64,000 bases of DNA, taken from Devosia aurantiaca (GTDB taxonomy: Bacteria > Pseudomonadota > Alphaproteobacteria > Rhizobiales > Devosiaceae). Location of the stretch: contig NZ_JAALFG010000004.1 of NCBI RefSeq assembly GCF_011058215.1, positions 62,001-126,000 of the forward strand, in the 5' to 3' direction. The position numbers and the translations under genes were made by a program. Shown here one piece after another: positions 49,455-59,177 of the stretch (position 1 is its first letter; each line of letters opens with the position of its first letter). Below the pieces are notes generated by a model, which ran no database searches, had not been told where the DNA came from, and saw nothing but the letters and a program-made list of their open reading frames with translations.

Positions 49455-51332
49455 TTGTCCCTGCCTGAAACCATTCTTGCCCCTATCGCCAGCGCCCTTG
49501 CCGAAAAAGGCTATGACAGCCTGACCCCGGTCCAGTCCGCTGTGATCGAGGACAATACAATCGGCCGGGACCTTCTCGTTTCCGCCCAGACTGGTTCGGG
49601 CAAGACCGTCGCCTTCGGCATGGCCATCGCGCCGACGCTTCTGGGCGATGACGAAACGCTGCCGGCTCCCGGTGCACCACTGGCACTGGTCATTGCGCCG
49701 ACGCGCGAACTGGCGATGCAGGTGCAGCGCGAGTTGACCTGGCTTTATGCCAAGATGGGCGCGCAGACCGCTCAGGGCGTCGGCGGCATGGACCAGCGCA
49801 CCGAGCGCCGGGCGCTGGAACGCGGTGCCCATATCGTGGTTGGCACGCCGGGCCGCCTTCGCGACCACATCACCCGCGGCGCGCTCGATATGTCGGCTCT
49901 CCGCGCCGTCGTGCTTGATGAAGCCGACGAAATGCTCGACCTCGGCTTCCGCGAAGACCTCGAATTCATTCTCGCTGCGGCGCCCGAAGACCGGCGCACG
50001 CTCCTTTTCTCGGCCACTGTTCCCAAGCCCATTGCCGAGCTGGCCAAGACCTTCCAGCGCGATGCGTTGCGGATCAGCGCGACCAGCTCGGGCGAACAGC
50101 ACGCCGATATCGAATATAAGCTCATGGCCGTGCCCGCCGCCGAGCGAGAAAACGCCGTCATCAACACGCTGCTCTGGTACGACAGCACCAACACCATCGT
50201 CTTCGCCTCGACCCGCGAAGCGGTGAAGCACCTTTCGGCGCGCCTCCATAATCGCGGCTTCGACGTAGTGACCCTGTCGGGCGAGCTGACGCAGGCCGAA
50301 CGCACCAGCGCGCTTCAATCCATGCGCGATGGCCGCGCCCGCATCTGCGTTGCCACCGACGTCGCCGCCCGCGGCATCGACCTGCCAAATCTCGACCTCG
50401 TCATCCATGCCGATCTGCCAATGAATGCCGAAACCCTGCTGCACCGCTCCGGCCGCACGGGAAGGGCAGGGCGCAAGGGCACTTGCGTCATCATCGCGCC
50501 GACCCATCGCAAACGTGTCGCTCAGTCGATCCTGCGCACGGCCAAGATCGAAGCGGAAAACATCGCGCCGCCCACCGCGGAATCGATCGATGCGCGCTAT
50601 CGCGAAACGATCCTCAACAATCCGGCGCTAAGCGATGAGATGACCGAGGACGAGCGCGAAAGCGTAAGCAGCCTTCTCGCCAAATGGTCCCCCGAGGCTA
50701 TCGCGGCGGCCTATTTCCGTCAGCAGCTGGCGGCGCGTCCGGTGCCTGAGGAGATCACCGCATCGCTCGTCGTCGACGACCCGCGCGCACCCCGCACGCG
50801 CGAGACTTTTGCCGGCGGCACCTGGTTCAAGGTCTCGGTCGGCCGCAAGCAGCGCGCCGAGCCACGCTGGCTTTTGCCGATGATCTGCAAGGCCGGTGGC
50901 GTCAGCAAATCGGCCATCGGCTCGATCCGCATCTTCGATACCGAGACGATCTTCGAGGTGGCGGCCGATAAGGTCGACGGCTTCCTGCGCAGCGTCGGCA
51001 AAAACGGCACGGGCGAAAAGGGCATCTACATCAATGCCGTAGATGGCCCGGGCGAACGCTCGGAACGCCCCAACGAGCGCCCCGCCAAGACCCGTCCGCC
51101 CGGTCCGCCCAAAGCCTACGATCCCATGGCACCGCGCGACACCAAGGCCGATCGCAAGGAACGCTACGGCAAGCCCAAGTCCGAAGATTTTGCGGAGCGC
51201 CCGGCCAAGGCCCCGCGTCCTGCTGTCGCCAAGGATAAGGGCAAACCAAAATGGTCCAAGCCCACCGACGGCGCCCCCGCGCCCAAGAAGCCCAAGGTCA
51301 AGGACCACAAGAAAAAGCGCGCGGAGGATTAG
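49455..51332 (+). CDS. DEAD-box RNA helicase (DeaD/DbpA-like)
   Basis: A 625-residue helicase. Motifs: Q-motif region LTPVQSAVI, motif I AQTGSGKT, Ib TPGRLRD, II DEAD (LDEADEMLDL), III SAT and VI HRSGRTGRAGR. An RNA-binding DbpA-type domain follows (about residues 460-535, WFKVSVGRKQRAEPRW). The last 80 residues are a Lys/Pro/Arg-rich tail. This suits cold-adapted RNA unwinding or ribosome assembly. TTG 49455 is chosen. The upstream TTG 49407 lies in the ndk terminator. Confidence 0.9.
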   Translation: MSLPETILAPIASALAEKGYDSLTPVQSAVIEDNTIGRDLLVSAQTGSGKTVAFGMAIAPTLLGDDETLPAPGAPLALVIAPTRELAMQVQRELTWLYAKMGAQTAQGVGGMDQRTERRALERGAHIVVGTPGRLRDHITRGALDMSALRAVVLDEADEMLDLGFREDLEFILAAAPEDRRTLLFSATVPKPIAELAKTFQRDALRISATSSGEQHADIEYKLMAVPAAERENAVINTLLWYDSTNTIVFASTREAVKHLSARLHNRGFDVVTLSGELTQAERTSALQSMRDGRARICVATDVAARGIDLPNLDLVIHADLPMNAETLLHRSGRTGRAGRKGTCVIIAPTHRKRVAQSILRTAKIEAENIAPPTAESIDARYRETILNNPALSDEMTEDERESVSSLLAKWSPEAIAAAYFRQQLAARPVPEEITASLVVDDPRAPRTRETFAGGTWFKVSVGRKQRAEPRWLLPMICKAGGVSKSAIGSIRIFDTETIFEVAADKVDGFLRSVGKNGTGEKGIYINAVDGPGERSERPNERPAKTRPPGPPKAYDPMAPRDTKADRKERYGKPKSEDFAERPAKAPRPAVAKDKGKPKWSKPTDGAPAPKKPKVKDHKKKRAED

Positions 51333-51343
51333 GTCATACTAAG

Positions 51344-51430
51344 AGACCTCATGGTGAGCTTGTCGAACCACGAGGTCGCTTGCACCGGCTGTGCCCGACC
51401 TCGTCCTTCGGCAGGCTCAGGATGAGGTCT
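51344..51430. repeat. palindromic repeat at a convergent junction
   Basis: AGACCTCAT at 51344-51352 is the inverted repeat of ATGAGGTCT at 51422-51430. Inside are two further arms around CGAGGTC and GACCTCG and the sequence TTCGGCAGGCTCAGGATGAGG, a form I know from intergenic repeats of several alphaproteobacteria. It overlaps the first two bases of the stop codon of the convergent MFS gene. Confidence 0.75.
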
Positions 51431-52640
51431 ACTCAGCCTGACCCACTCTAAGCCGCCCCAGCCGCCCGCCATTTCCGGCGGCCATGATCGCCGCGCCGGC
51501 AATGCAGATGCCGGCCGCGACGACGAGCGCAAAGCGATAGTCGCCGCCGCTGGCGAGGAGGCCGAAGCTGAAGGCGCCGAGCAGGTTGGCGCCGATGGCC
51601 ACGAGGTCCATCAGCGAGGTCGATAGCCCGACCCGGCCTTTGATCGCGTCCTGCACGTAGGGTATGTTGACGCTCATCAGCGCCGCCGTGGCCATGCCAT
51701 TGAGGATTAGCAGCCAGAACAGGGCGCCGACGCTAGTGATCTGGCTGGCAAAGGCCATGAACAGCGCCATGACCACGCCGGCCCCCGCCAGCAGCGTCTC
51801 CTTGGTGAGCCGCGTCGTCAGCCATGCCATAGCCAGCATCGACGGCGCTTCGACCGCAGCCGTGATGCCGGCATAAAGCCCTACGTCGGTCAGCGAGCCG
51901 CCAAGGTCGGTGACGATATAGAGCGCGATGGTCAAGGTCATGAGGCGCGTGGCGCCGGTCATGATGACAAGACCCAGAAGCCCCGCAAGGATACCGGGCC
52001 GCAAGGCGAAGGCCGAAAGCATCGACGCGCCTTCCGCCCGCACCGGCGCCGGCATCTGCACAGCGGTCTCCAGATCGGTCATCAGCAGCGCGAAAACAAG
52101 CGCGATGCCGAGATAGGAAAGCGCGGACGCAAGATAAACGTTGAAGATCGAGAACTCCGCGGCCACCCAGCCGGCCAATGGCGGCACCACGATCCAGGCC
52201 AAGGTGAAAACGGTGCGCAGTGCCGTCACCATGAAGTCGGCGCGCTTGGGATCTTGCTTGAGGTAGAACACCCGCACGAAGCCAAAACTCTGGCTATAGG
52301 CGGCGCCGGCAAAGGGCATGATCAGCGCCATGGCGATGGCAAAGCTCACCTGGCTCGGCCAAAAATAGATCAGCCCATGCGCCATCATCCCGCCCAGCGC
52401 CAGCATCAGGATCAACAGGCGCCGGTCGCGCAGCTTGTCTGAGAGATAGCCCAGCCCCAGCGAGGCGAACGTGCCGATGACCGCGCCGGTGCTCATGATC
52501 GTGGCGAAAAGGGCAGGGGACATGCCCAGCGTGTCGACGCCCACGAGCGAGGCATAGGGGATGGTCGCGGCATAGGTGACGCCCGAGAGGAACATGTTGG
52601 TCCCCAAGAGCGCCGTCACTGGCAAGCGTCGTTCGGCCAT
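51429..52640 (-). CDS. MFS transporter, sugar-efflux (SetA)-like
   Basis: An intact 403-residue frame with about 12 membrane segments. The first helix region is LLGTNMFLSGVTYAATIPYASL, then FASLGLGYLSDKLRDRRLL (motif A), and SYLGIALVFALLM before a central loop. The QSFGFVRVFYL and GLYAGITAAVEAPSMLAMAWL stretches fit the SetA-like sugar efflux group, which exports sugars or analogues. Its last codon and stop lie at the edge of a palindromic repeat. Confidence 0.8.
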   Translation of the reverse strand: MAERRLPVTALLGTNMFLSGVTYAATIPYASLVGVDTLGMSPALFATIMSTGAVIGTFASLGLGYLSDKLRDRRLLILMLALGGMMAHGLIYFWPSQVSFAIAMALIMPFAGAAYSQSFGFVRVFYLKQDPKRADFMVTALRTVFTLAWIVVPPLAGWVAAEFSIFNVYLASALSYLGIALVFALLMTDLETAVQMPAPVRAEGASMLSAFALRPGILAGLLGLVIMTGATRLMTLTIALYIVTDLGGSLTDVGLYAGITAAVEAPSMLAMAWLTTRLTKETLLAGAGVVMALFMAFASQITSVGALFWLLILNGMATAALMSVNIPYVQDAIKGRVGLSTSLMDLVAIGANLLGAFSFGLLASGGDYRFALVVAAGICIAGAAIMAAGNGGRLGRLRVGQAE

Positions 52641-52716
52641 GTGCTTCCTCCCAGAGCGGAAGGATAGCTAAAGCCTTGGCGAAAACCTGTCTAATGAAAC
52701 GTGTTCATCGCAGCGA

Positions 52717-53325
52717 TCACGCGACTTCCGCTTTCGGCGCGGTGGCAAGACCGGCTGCCAACTGCTCGATCTCGGCGGCATATTTTTCGGTAGCCGGGTC
52801 TATCCCGTCCATCCAACTGCCGAAGCGCTTGAGCATGGGCACGAAGGCGGCAAGCTCCGCCTTGTCCCATTGGCCCAGAAAATCGCCCATGATCAGAAAT
52901 TTATAGGCTCGCACGGAACGGACCACCGCCCAGCCGCGGTCGCTGAGCTCGATGATTGTGCGCCGGGCATCGGCCTGGCTGACGGCGCGGCGGGCGAACC
53001 CCTGTTCTACCATTTCGCTGACGAGGCGGCTGGCGCGCGAGGGGTCGATGTTGAGCCGCTCGGCGACGGTCGCAACCATCGTCTCGCCCTGCACCTCGCC
53101 GAATTCCGGCTCTGGCCCCTCGATCGCCACCAGCACATCGAACTGCGCGAGGTCGATGCCGATCTTGAGATCGACCAGAGCCCGATGCCCCAACTCGCGC
53201 CGCAAGGCGCGGCGGCGCCACTTCTGCATCAGCCCGTCGATGTCCATCACCGCTTCGGCGGTCTGAGCATCGATACCTGCCTGGCGCAACAGCGCGCCGA
53301 CTTCGCTTGTGTCCTTGAGAGGCAT
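52717..53325 (-). CDS. MarR-family transcriptional regulator
   Basis: A 202-residue winged-helix regulator. The DNA-binding part is TMVATVAERLNIDPSRASRLVSEMVEQGFARRAVSQADARRTIIELSDRG, a clear MarR pattern. The N-terminal 60 residues are longer than usual. ATG 53325 is chosen. A much longer frame upstream is the shadow of the divergent MFS gene. It probably represses that gene through the shared intergenic region. Confidence 0.88.
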   Translation of the reverse strand: MPLKDTSEVGALLRQAGIDAQTAEAVMDIDGLMQKWRRRALRRELGHRALVDLKIGIDLAQFDVLVAIEGPEPEFGEVQGETMVATVAERLNIDPSRASRLVSEMVEQGFARRAVSQADARRTIIELSDRGWAVVRSVRAYKFLIMGDFLGQWDKAELAAFVPMLKRFGSWMDGIDPATEKYAAEIEQLAAGLATAPKAEVA

Positions 53326-53341
53326 AGGAGACCTCGCCCAT

Positions 53342-53400
53342 TTGCATGCTTCCGGCAAATGCATGCTATTGACATGTATCTGCTGGAGGCACATGTATGC
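53342..53400. promoter_or_regulatory. divergent promoter and repeated operator-like sites (marR / MFS)
   Basis: The gap between marR and the MFS gene holds TTTGCATGC (from 53341) and AAATGCATGC (from 53357), and two ACATGTAT sites (from 53373 and 53391) 18 bases apart. TTGACA at 53369-53374 is a good -35 box, and the second ACATGTAT overlaps the matching -10 position. Binding by the MarR protein there would block transcription. The pairing of sites and regulator is inferred. Confidence 0.5.
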
Positions 53401-53467
53401 CGCCTGATTGTGTTTCGCAAGGGCCGACGCCGGACGCCGACCCGCCTGTTTTTCAAGGATCGCATAA

Positions 53468-55044
53468 ATGTCCGCTGCTGTTGAGCCAGCTTCCGAGCTG
53501 CAAGACCCATCGACCAAGCTGGTGATCGGCGCCGTCGCCGTCACCCTTTGTTGGCCTCTTTGGGCCAGACCATTGTTTCGACTGCCCTTCCGACCATTGT
53601 TGGCCAGCTTGGCGGCCTCGATCACCTCACCTGGGTGGTCATCGCCTACCTCCTGAGCTCCACCGTGGTCGCCCCCATCTATGGCAAGCTCGGCGACCTT
53701 TTTGGCCGCAAGATCGTGCTGCAGGTGGCGATCGTCATCTTCCTGATCGGCGCCGTTGTTTCCGCCATGGCGACCGACATGACCTTCCTCATTGCCGCCC
53801 GCACGGTGCAGGGCCTTGGCGGTGGCGGCCTCATGGTCGTCGCCATGACGGTGGTCGCCGACATCATCCCGCCGCGCCAGCGCGGCAAGGTTCAGGGCCT
53901 GTTCGGCGCCGTCTTCGGCGTCGCGACGGTCGTTGGCCCGCTGCTTGGCGGCTTCATCGTCGAACACATTTCCTGGCAGTGGATCTTTTTGATCAACCTG
54001 CCGCTCGGCATCCTGGCGCTTGTCGTTATCGCTGCCGCCCTCAGGCCCCGCGCCGAACGCGTCAAGCACAGCATCGACTATACCGGCTTCGTGCTGCTCT
54101 CGAGCGGCCTCACCGCCTTAGTCCTCGCCACCTCGCTGGGCGGCAACACCTTCCCCTGGTTCTCCGTCGAGATCATCGGCCTCGTTGCCGGTGCCATCGC
54201 GGCCCTCGCCGCCTTTATTTGGGTCGAGTCCCGCGCCGAAGAGCCCGTGCTGCCGCTGGTCCTCTTCCGCAACAACACCTTTGCGGTGACCAGCGCAGTG
54301 GGCTTCCTGGTCGGCATGGCCATGTTCGGCTCGATCACCTTCCTGCCCATGTATCTGCAGCTCGCCAAGGGCATTTCGCCCACCGATTCTGCTCTGCAGC
54401 TCGTGCCCATGATGGTCGGCCTGATCGGCGCCTCCATGCTTTCCGGCTTCGCCATGACCCGCACCGGCCGCTATCGCATGCTGCCGATCGGCGCGACCTT
54501 TATCCTAATTATCGGCCTTGTTCTGCTCGCCACCATGCAGCTCGATACGCCGTCCTGGATGGTTGCGCTCTATATGTTTCTGGTCGGCGCCGGCATCGGT
54601 CCGGTCAACTCGGTCAGCGTCACCGCAACTCAGAATGCCGTCGATCGCCAGATGGTCGGCGCAGCCACCGCCGGCACGACCCTCTTCCGCCAGATCGGCG
54701 GCTCGATCGGTGTCTCAGTCTTTGGTGCTATCTTCTCGAGCGGCCTTGCTTCTCGCCTGGGGGACATCATGCCCGCTGGTGGCGGCACCGGCAGCTTCAG
54801 TGCCCAGGCCGTTGCCGCACTCCCCGAACCCGTTCGCGGCATGGTGCTCGAAGCCTTTGCCAGTGCGCTCCACCCGGTGTTTTTCACTGCAGCCGCTGCA
54901 GCAGTGCTCGCCTTCGGCCTTTCGTTCCTGCTTGAGGAGCGGCCGCTTGCCAATTCCTTGCGCAAGGAACCGGAGGCCGAGATCGAGGCGGAGGAACATG
55001 CCACCGCCGCCGCCGTCGGTGCCCCGATCGGCGCTGCACGCTAA
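53468..55044 (+). CDS. MFS multidrug transporter, EmrB/QacA-like (frameshift near 53547)
   Basis: A 14-helix DHA2 transporter of about 525 residues. After GAVAVTL the frame breaks. A fourth T at 53547-53549 gives TLLLASLGQTIVSTALPTIVG, the typical first helix. Motif A is GKLGDLFGRKIVLQ, motif C GVATVVGPLLGGFI, and the late part has VNSVSVTATQNAVDRQMVGAATAG. An acidic tail follows. It exports drugs or toxic compounds and is divergent from a MarR regulator. A terminator follows. Confidence 0.9.
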
Positions 55045-55050
55045 GCGAAA

Positions 55051-55076
55051 AGCCCGGGGCACGCCCCGGGCTTTTT
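55051..55076 (+). terminator. Rho-independent terminator after the EmrB-like MFS gene
   Basis: AGCCCGGGGC at 55051-55060 and GCCCCGGGCT at 55063-55072 form a 10-bp perfect stem with a two-base loop, followed by TTTTT. It ends the MFS transcript seven bases after the stop. Confidence 0.9.
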
Positions 55077-55221
55077 CGTGACATAATCGCCACGGTTCCG
55101 TCGGCGCATTTGTCGCCACTCAATTCTGGCGAGAATGTGAGTGGTCAAATCACCGGCGTCACGTACCTTTCTCCTACGGCTGCCGATCGGGACATCGGCC
55201 TCGCACCCAGGAGAGACAAGC

Positions 55222-55863
55222 GTGCCTTTGCGTTGGCAGGAAGTGGCTTTGCCGCTGTTCACGATCGCCTTGCTGATCGGTCTTAAATATATCCCTGCCA
55301 CCGCCCATCTGCCGCTTTCGCGCGCAGCCGGCGTGGTCGCCTTCGGTTATGCCGCCTTCCTGGCGCTGCGGATCATCCAGCCCGAGGAAGCCATGGTCGT
55401 CGATGGCGGCTGGGCCGAACTACGCCCCTCCATGGTTGAATATTTCGCCTGCTACGGCGCCGCGGCCCTTGCTGCCGTGCTGCTGTTTGCCGTGATCGTC
55501 ATGGGCAGCGCCGCCGACACGACGCAGCTGGTCGCTACCTATATCGCCGTGCTGCTGCTCGCAGCGGGCGCCGTCGGCATCGGCCTTGCCGGGCTTTTCA
55601 CCAATACGAGCTGGAACAACCGCCAGGTCAAGCACCGCACCGCCCTTGGTCGCGAAACGACGCTCGACTGGTCCGATGTCCGCTCGGTGCGCCCCAACTG
55701 GCGCGGCGTCACCATTTTCGGCACCACCGGCCGCATCACCTTCTCCCAGTTCCACGGCGGCGCCGGCCAGCTCGCCAAGCACGCCGCCACCCGCGCCATG
55801 CGCAACGCCGAAACGGCGACGAAGGCTTTGCGGCCTAAATCACCCCCTTCCGAGCGACGTTAG
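55222..55863 (+). CDS. membrane protein with C-terminal soluble domain, unknown function
   Basis: A 213-residue protein from GTG 55222, preceded by CAGGAGAGA (about 55208-55216). Four hydrophobic segments lie at about residues 7-23, 33-50, 77-96 and 103-125. A soluble part follows (about 130-195) with alternating strands (DWSDVRSVRPNWRGVTIFGTTGRITF), like a PH-type membrane-associated domain. The last seven codons and the stop (KSPPSERR then TAG) are supplied by the edge of a palindromic repeat, so the original C-terminus may have been replaced. Confidence 0.6.
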   Translation: MPLRWQEVALPLFTIALLIGLKYIPATAHLPLSRAAGVVAFGYAAFLALRIIQPEEAMVVDGGWAELRPSMVEYFACYGAAALAAVLLFAVIVMGSAADTTQLVATYIAVLLLAAGAVGIGLAGLFTNTSWNNRQVKHRTALGRETTLDWSDVRSVRPNWRGVTIFGTTGRITFSQFHGGAGQLAKHAATRAMRNAETATKALRPKSPPSERR

Positions 55864-56007
55864 GCTCGTTCCTCACCAAGCTCTGCTTGCCTTCCCCTCT
55901 AAGGGGGAAGGTGGCACCGAGTTGGGACACCCACCGCTGTCACCCTCCCCTCAGAGGGGAGGGTAGCGCAGCTTAGCCGCAAGGCTTAGCGAAGCTAGGA
56001 GGGGGTG
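55841..56007. repeat. palindromic repeat, family with 58211-58390
   Basis: Left end CACCCCCTTCCGAGCG, then TCCTCACCAAGCTCTGCTTG and a hairpin around CCCCTCTAAGGGG. The right end is GCAGCTTAGCCGCAAGGCTTAGC followed by GGAGGGGGTG. The terminal arms CACCCCC and GGGGGTG pair. The second copy at 58211-58390 matches over nearly all of both ends and lies in the same orientation. It supplies the stop codon of the upstream membrane-protein gene. Confidence 0.85.
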
Positions 56008-56094
56008 CCTTGGCTCGATGCCATCACACCCGCAAATCCCTCCCATTCCAACAATGCGATTGTCCAGCTCCAGCGGGTCGCATACCGTCGTCAC

Positions 56095-58184
56095 ATGAAC
56101 GCCCAAGCCCCGATCCGCACCATCCGCTCCGTTTGTCCGCACGATTGCCCCTCGGTCTGCGCACTCGATGTCGACCTGCTCGCCGATGGCACTGTCGGTC
56201 GCGTGCGGGGCGCTAAGGATGATCCCTATACAGCCGGTGTCATCTGCGAAAAGGTCGCCCGCTACGCCGAGCGCATCCACCATCCGGAACGCCTGCTGCA
56301 CCCGATGCGCCGCGTCGGCCCCAAGGGGAGGGGCAATGGCAGCGCATCTCCTGGGATGAAGCGCTCGACGAGATTGCCAGCAAATTTCTCGCGGTCGAAC
56401 AGATCCACGGCGCCGAATCCGTCTGGCCCTATTTTTACGCAGGCACGATGGGTCATGTGCAGCGCGACGGCATTGAGCGCCTGCGCGCCGTGCGCGGCTA
56501 TTCGCACCAATACGATACCATCTGCACCGGTCTTTCCTGGCCCGGCTATATCGCCGGCACCGGCCTCCTTGGCGGGGTCAACCCGGAGCAGATGGCCGAA
56601 GCCGATTGCGTCGTCATTTGGGGCACCAATGCGGTGCACACCCAGGTCAATGTGATGACGCACGCCATGCGCGGCAAGCGCCGCGGCGCCAAGATCGTCG
56701 TCATCGACATCTACCGCAACGCCACCATGGAACAGGCCGATATGGGCCTCGTGCTGCGTCCCGGCACCGACGGTGCGCTGGCCGTCGCGGTCATGCATGT
56801 GCTACTGCGCGACGGACTGGCCGACCGGGAATATATGAGCAAGTTCACGGACTTCTCGCCCAAATTTGAATCACATCTGCAAACCCGCACGCCACAATGG
56901 GCGGCAGAAATCACTGGCCTCAGCGTCGCCGAGATCGAGGCTTTCGCGCATCTCGTCGGCAAGACGAAGCGCACCTTCTTCCGCCTCGGCTATGGCTTCT
57001 CGCGCCAGCGCAACGGTGCGACCGCCGTCCATGCCGCGCTCTGCATCCCGGCCATGACCGGCGCCTGGCAGCATCGTGGCGGCGGTGCCTTCCATTCCAA
57101 TTCCGGCACCTGGGGCCTGGACAAATCCCAGCTCGAAGGCACTGGCCTGCAGAAGGGCCAGCCGCGCGCACTCGACATGTCCGAGATCGGGCCTGTGCTG
57201 ACCGGCGACAGCAAGGCACTGCAGGGCGGTAAGCCCGTCTATGCCATGATCGTCCAGAACACCAATCCGGCGACCGTCGCGCCGGACCAAACCCTGGTGC
57301 GCCGCGGCTTGTTGCGCGAGGACCTGTTCCTGGTCGTGCACGAGCAGTTCATGACCGAAACGGCGGAGCTCGCCGACATAGTCCTCCCGGCCACCATGTT
57401 CCTTGAGCATAACGATTACTATACCCGCGGCGGCCATACCCGTGTGCTCTATGGTCCGGCCGTCGTCGAGCGGCCGGGCGAGGCATGGTCCAACCATGAG
57501 GTCATCAACGCCATCGCCCAGCGACTGCGGCAGACCGAGGCGACCTTTGCCACGACGGATCGCGACGTCGTCGCCGATACCTTCGCTCGCTCCGGCTTTC
57601 CTGCGCTCGAAGAGGTCGAACAGACCGGCTATGTCGACAAGGAGCGACCCGACGACGTCGCCCGCTTCGCCCATGGCTTTGCCTGGCCCGACGGCCGCTT
57701 CCGCTTCAAGCCGGATTGGCAGGCGGTGGCCGACAAAAAGGGCTATCGCTGGTCCTGCGACCCAGCGATCATGCCGCCCTTTGCCGACCACTGGGACGTC
57801 ACCGAAAAGACCGATGCCGAGCATCCGTTCAAGCTCGCTACGAGCCCGGCGCGCGCCTTCCTCAACTCGAGCTTCAACCAGACCCCTGGCAGCCTCAAGC
57901 GCGAAGGGGAGCCTTCGGTGTTCATCCGCATCGAGGACGCGGTGCGCCTCGATATCGTCGAAGGCGACGCTGTCATCGTCGGCAATCGCCGCGGCTCGGT
58001 CGAGCTGACGGCGCGTCTCCACAATGGCTTGGCGCAGGGCGTCCTGATCGCCGAAGGGCTCCACCGCAACAAAGCCCATCGCGGCGGCCGTGGCATCAAC
58101 ATGCTCACCAGCGCCGAACCCGCACCGCCATTTGGTGGCGCGGCGTTCCACGACGCCGCAGTGTGGATCAGGAAAGCGCTTTAG
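56095..58184 (+). CDS. molybdopterin-dependent oxidoreductase with 4Fe-4S cluster (frameshift near 56326)
   Basis: About 696 residues, DMSO-reductase superfamily. The N-terminal cluster motif is SVCPHDCPSVCALDV with a fourth Cys in AGVICEKVARY. Molybdopterin-binding stretches include AESVWPYFYAGTMG, VVIWGTNAVHTQVN and the C-terminal domain (KLATSPARAFLNSSFNQT). The frame breaks at GPKG, where one added G in GGGGAGGGG gives KGEGQWQRISWDEALD. No Tat signal is seen, so it is cytoplasmic. No partner subunit or cofactor gene adjoins it. It is flanked on both sides by the same repeat family. Confidence 0.85.
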
Positions 58185-58210
58185 AACTTCGGGGAGTTGG
58201 GCGCATTGCA

Positions 58211-58390
58211 CACCCCTTCCGAGCGCCGCTAGGCGCGTTCCTCGCCAAGCTCTGCTTGCCTTCCCCTCTGAGGGGAAGGTAACATCGAGTATGTGGCACG
58301 TTCCTTGGACAACTCCGGCCTCACCTTCCCCCTTGAGGGGAAGGCAAGCGAAGCTTAGCCGCAAGGCTTAGCGTAGCTCGGAAGGGGGTG
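58211..58390. repeat. palindromic repeat, second copy of the 55841-56007 family
   Basis: Left end CACCCCTTCCGAGCGCC, then CCTCGCCAAGCTCTGCTTG and the hairpin CCCCTCTGAGGGG. A second hairpin is CCCCCTTGAGGGG, and the right end is GAAGCTTAGCCGCAAGGCTTAGC followed by CTCGGAAGGGGGTG. The terminal arms CACCCC-TTCCGAGC pair with GCTCGGAAGGGGGTG. It lies between the molybdopterin gene and the convergent TauE-like gene. Confidence 0.85.
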
Positions 58391-58413
58391 TCGGGCCCTC
58401 AATCCAGGCGATC

Positions 58414-59177
58414 TCACCCATAAGCCCGCCAGAAAAAATACCCTGTCATCACGATCCCATAGACAATCACCCCAACCCGGATCCAGTTTCTGGGGATGTG
58501 CTGGGCCAGCCGCGCCGCCGTGTAGCCGCCGATGGTGACACCGACCAGCGCGATCGAGCCATGGTACCAGTCGATCGTGCCGTTGAAGGCAAAGCGCAGA
58601 ACGGCCACCAGCGCCACGATCGACGAAATATAGAGCTTGAGCCCGTTCATGGCGTGGATGTCGGTCATTCCGGCCAGCGCCAAAAAGGCCAGCAGCAGGA
58701 TGCCCAGGCCTGCATTGAAGAACCCGCCATAGATGCAGACCGCCGCCAGCGCCGCCAGCAGCAGTACGGCGCCGAGCGCCTGCATGCCGCGACCCGAACT
58801 CCCCGCGACTTGACCAGGGAGTTGATCTGGTTGCCGAAGATGAAGAGCGCCACGGCGAAGGTCATCAGCCACGGCACGACGCGCGCGAACTGCTCGTCGG
58901 AGACGACCAACAGCAGTTCGGCGCCGGCATAGCCGAAGACGGCCGCGACGATGCCATAGACGATCAGCTTGTCCTTGTGCCGCGCGATCGCTTCGCGATA
59001 GCCGAACGCACCGCTCGCATAGCCGGGTAGGGCGGCATAGGTGTTGGAGGCGTTGGCGAGCACCGCCGGGACGCCAGCGAACAGCAGAGCCGGAAAGACG
59101 ATAAACGACCCGCCGCCCGCCAGCGAATTGACCGCCCCGCCGAGGAGGCCTGCCACAAACAACAAAATCTCGGTCAT
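58414..59177 (-). CDS. TauE/SafE-family anion exporter (frameshift near 58801)
   Basis: About 254 residues and seven or eight membrane helices. It starts TEILLFVAGLLGGAVNSLAGGGSFIVFPALL, the TauE signature with GGG, and later YGGFFNAGLGILLLAFLAL, the matching second half. The frame breaks after LVKSR. One added G on the coding strand (run 58801-58804) gives SRGSSGRGMQALGAVLLL. The family exports sulfite, sulfoacetate or other organic anions. Convergent with the molybdopterin oxidoreductase. Confidence 0.88.

Noticed and set aside
52717-54069. 450-codon reverse frame covering MarR and part of the MFS gene
   Set aside because: Only the last 202 residues are MarR. The upstream part is antisense to the MFS gene and highly charged, without family character. 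The start at 53325 explains it.
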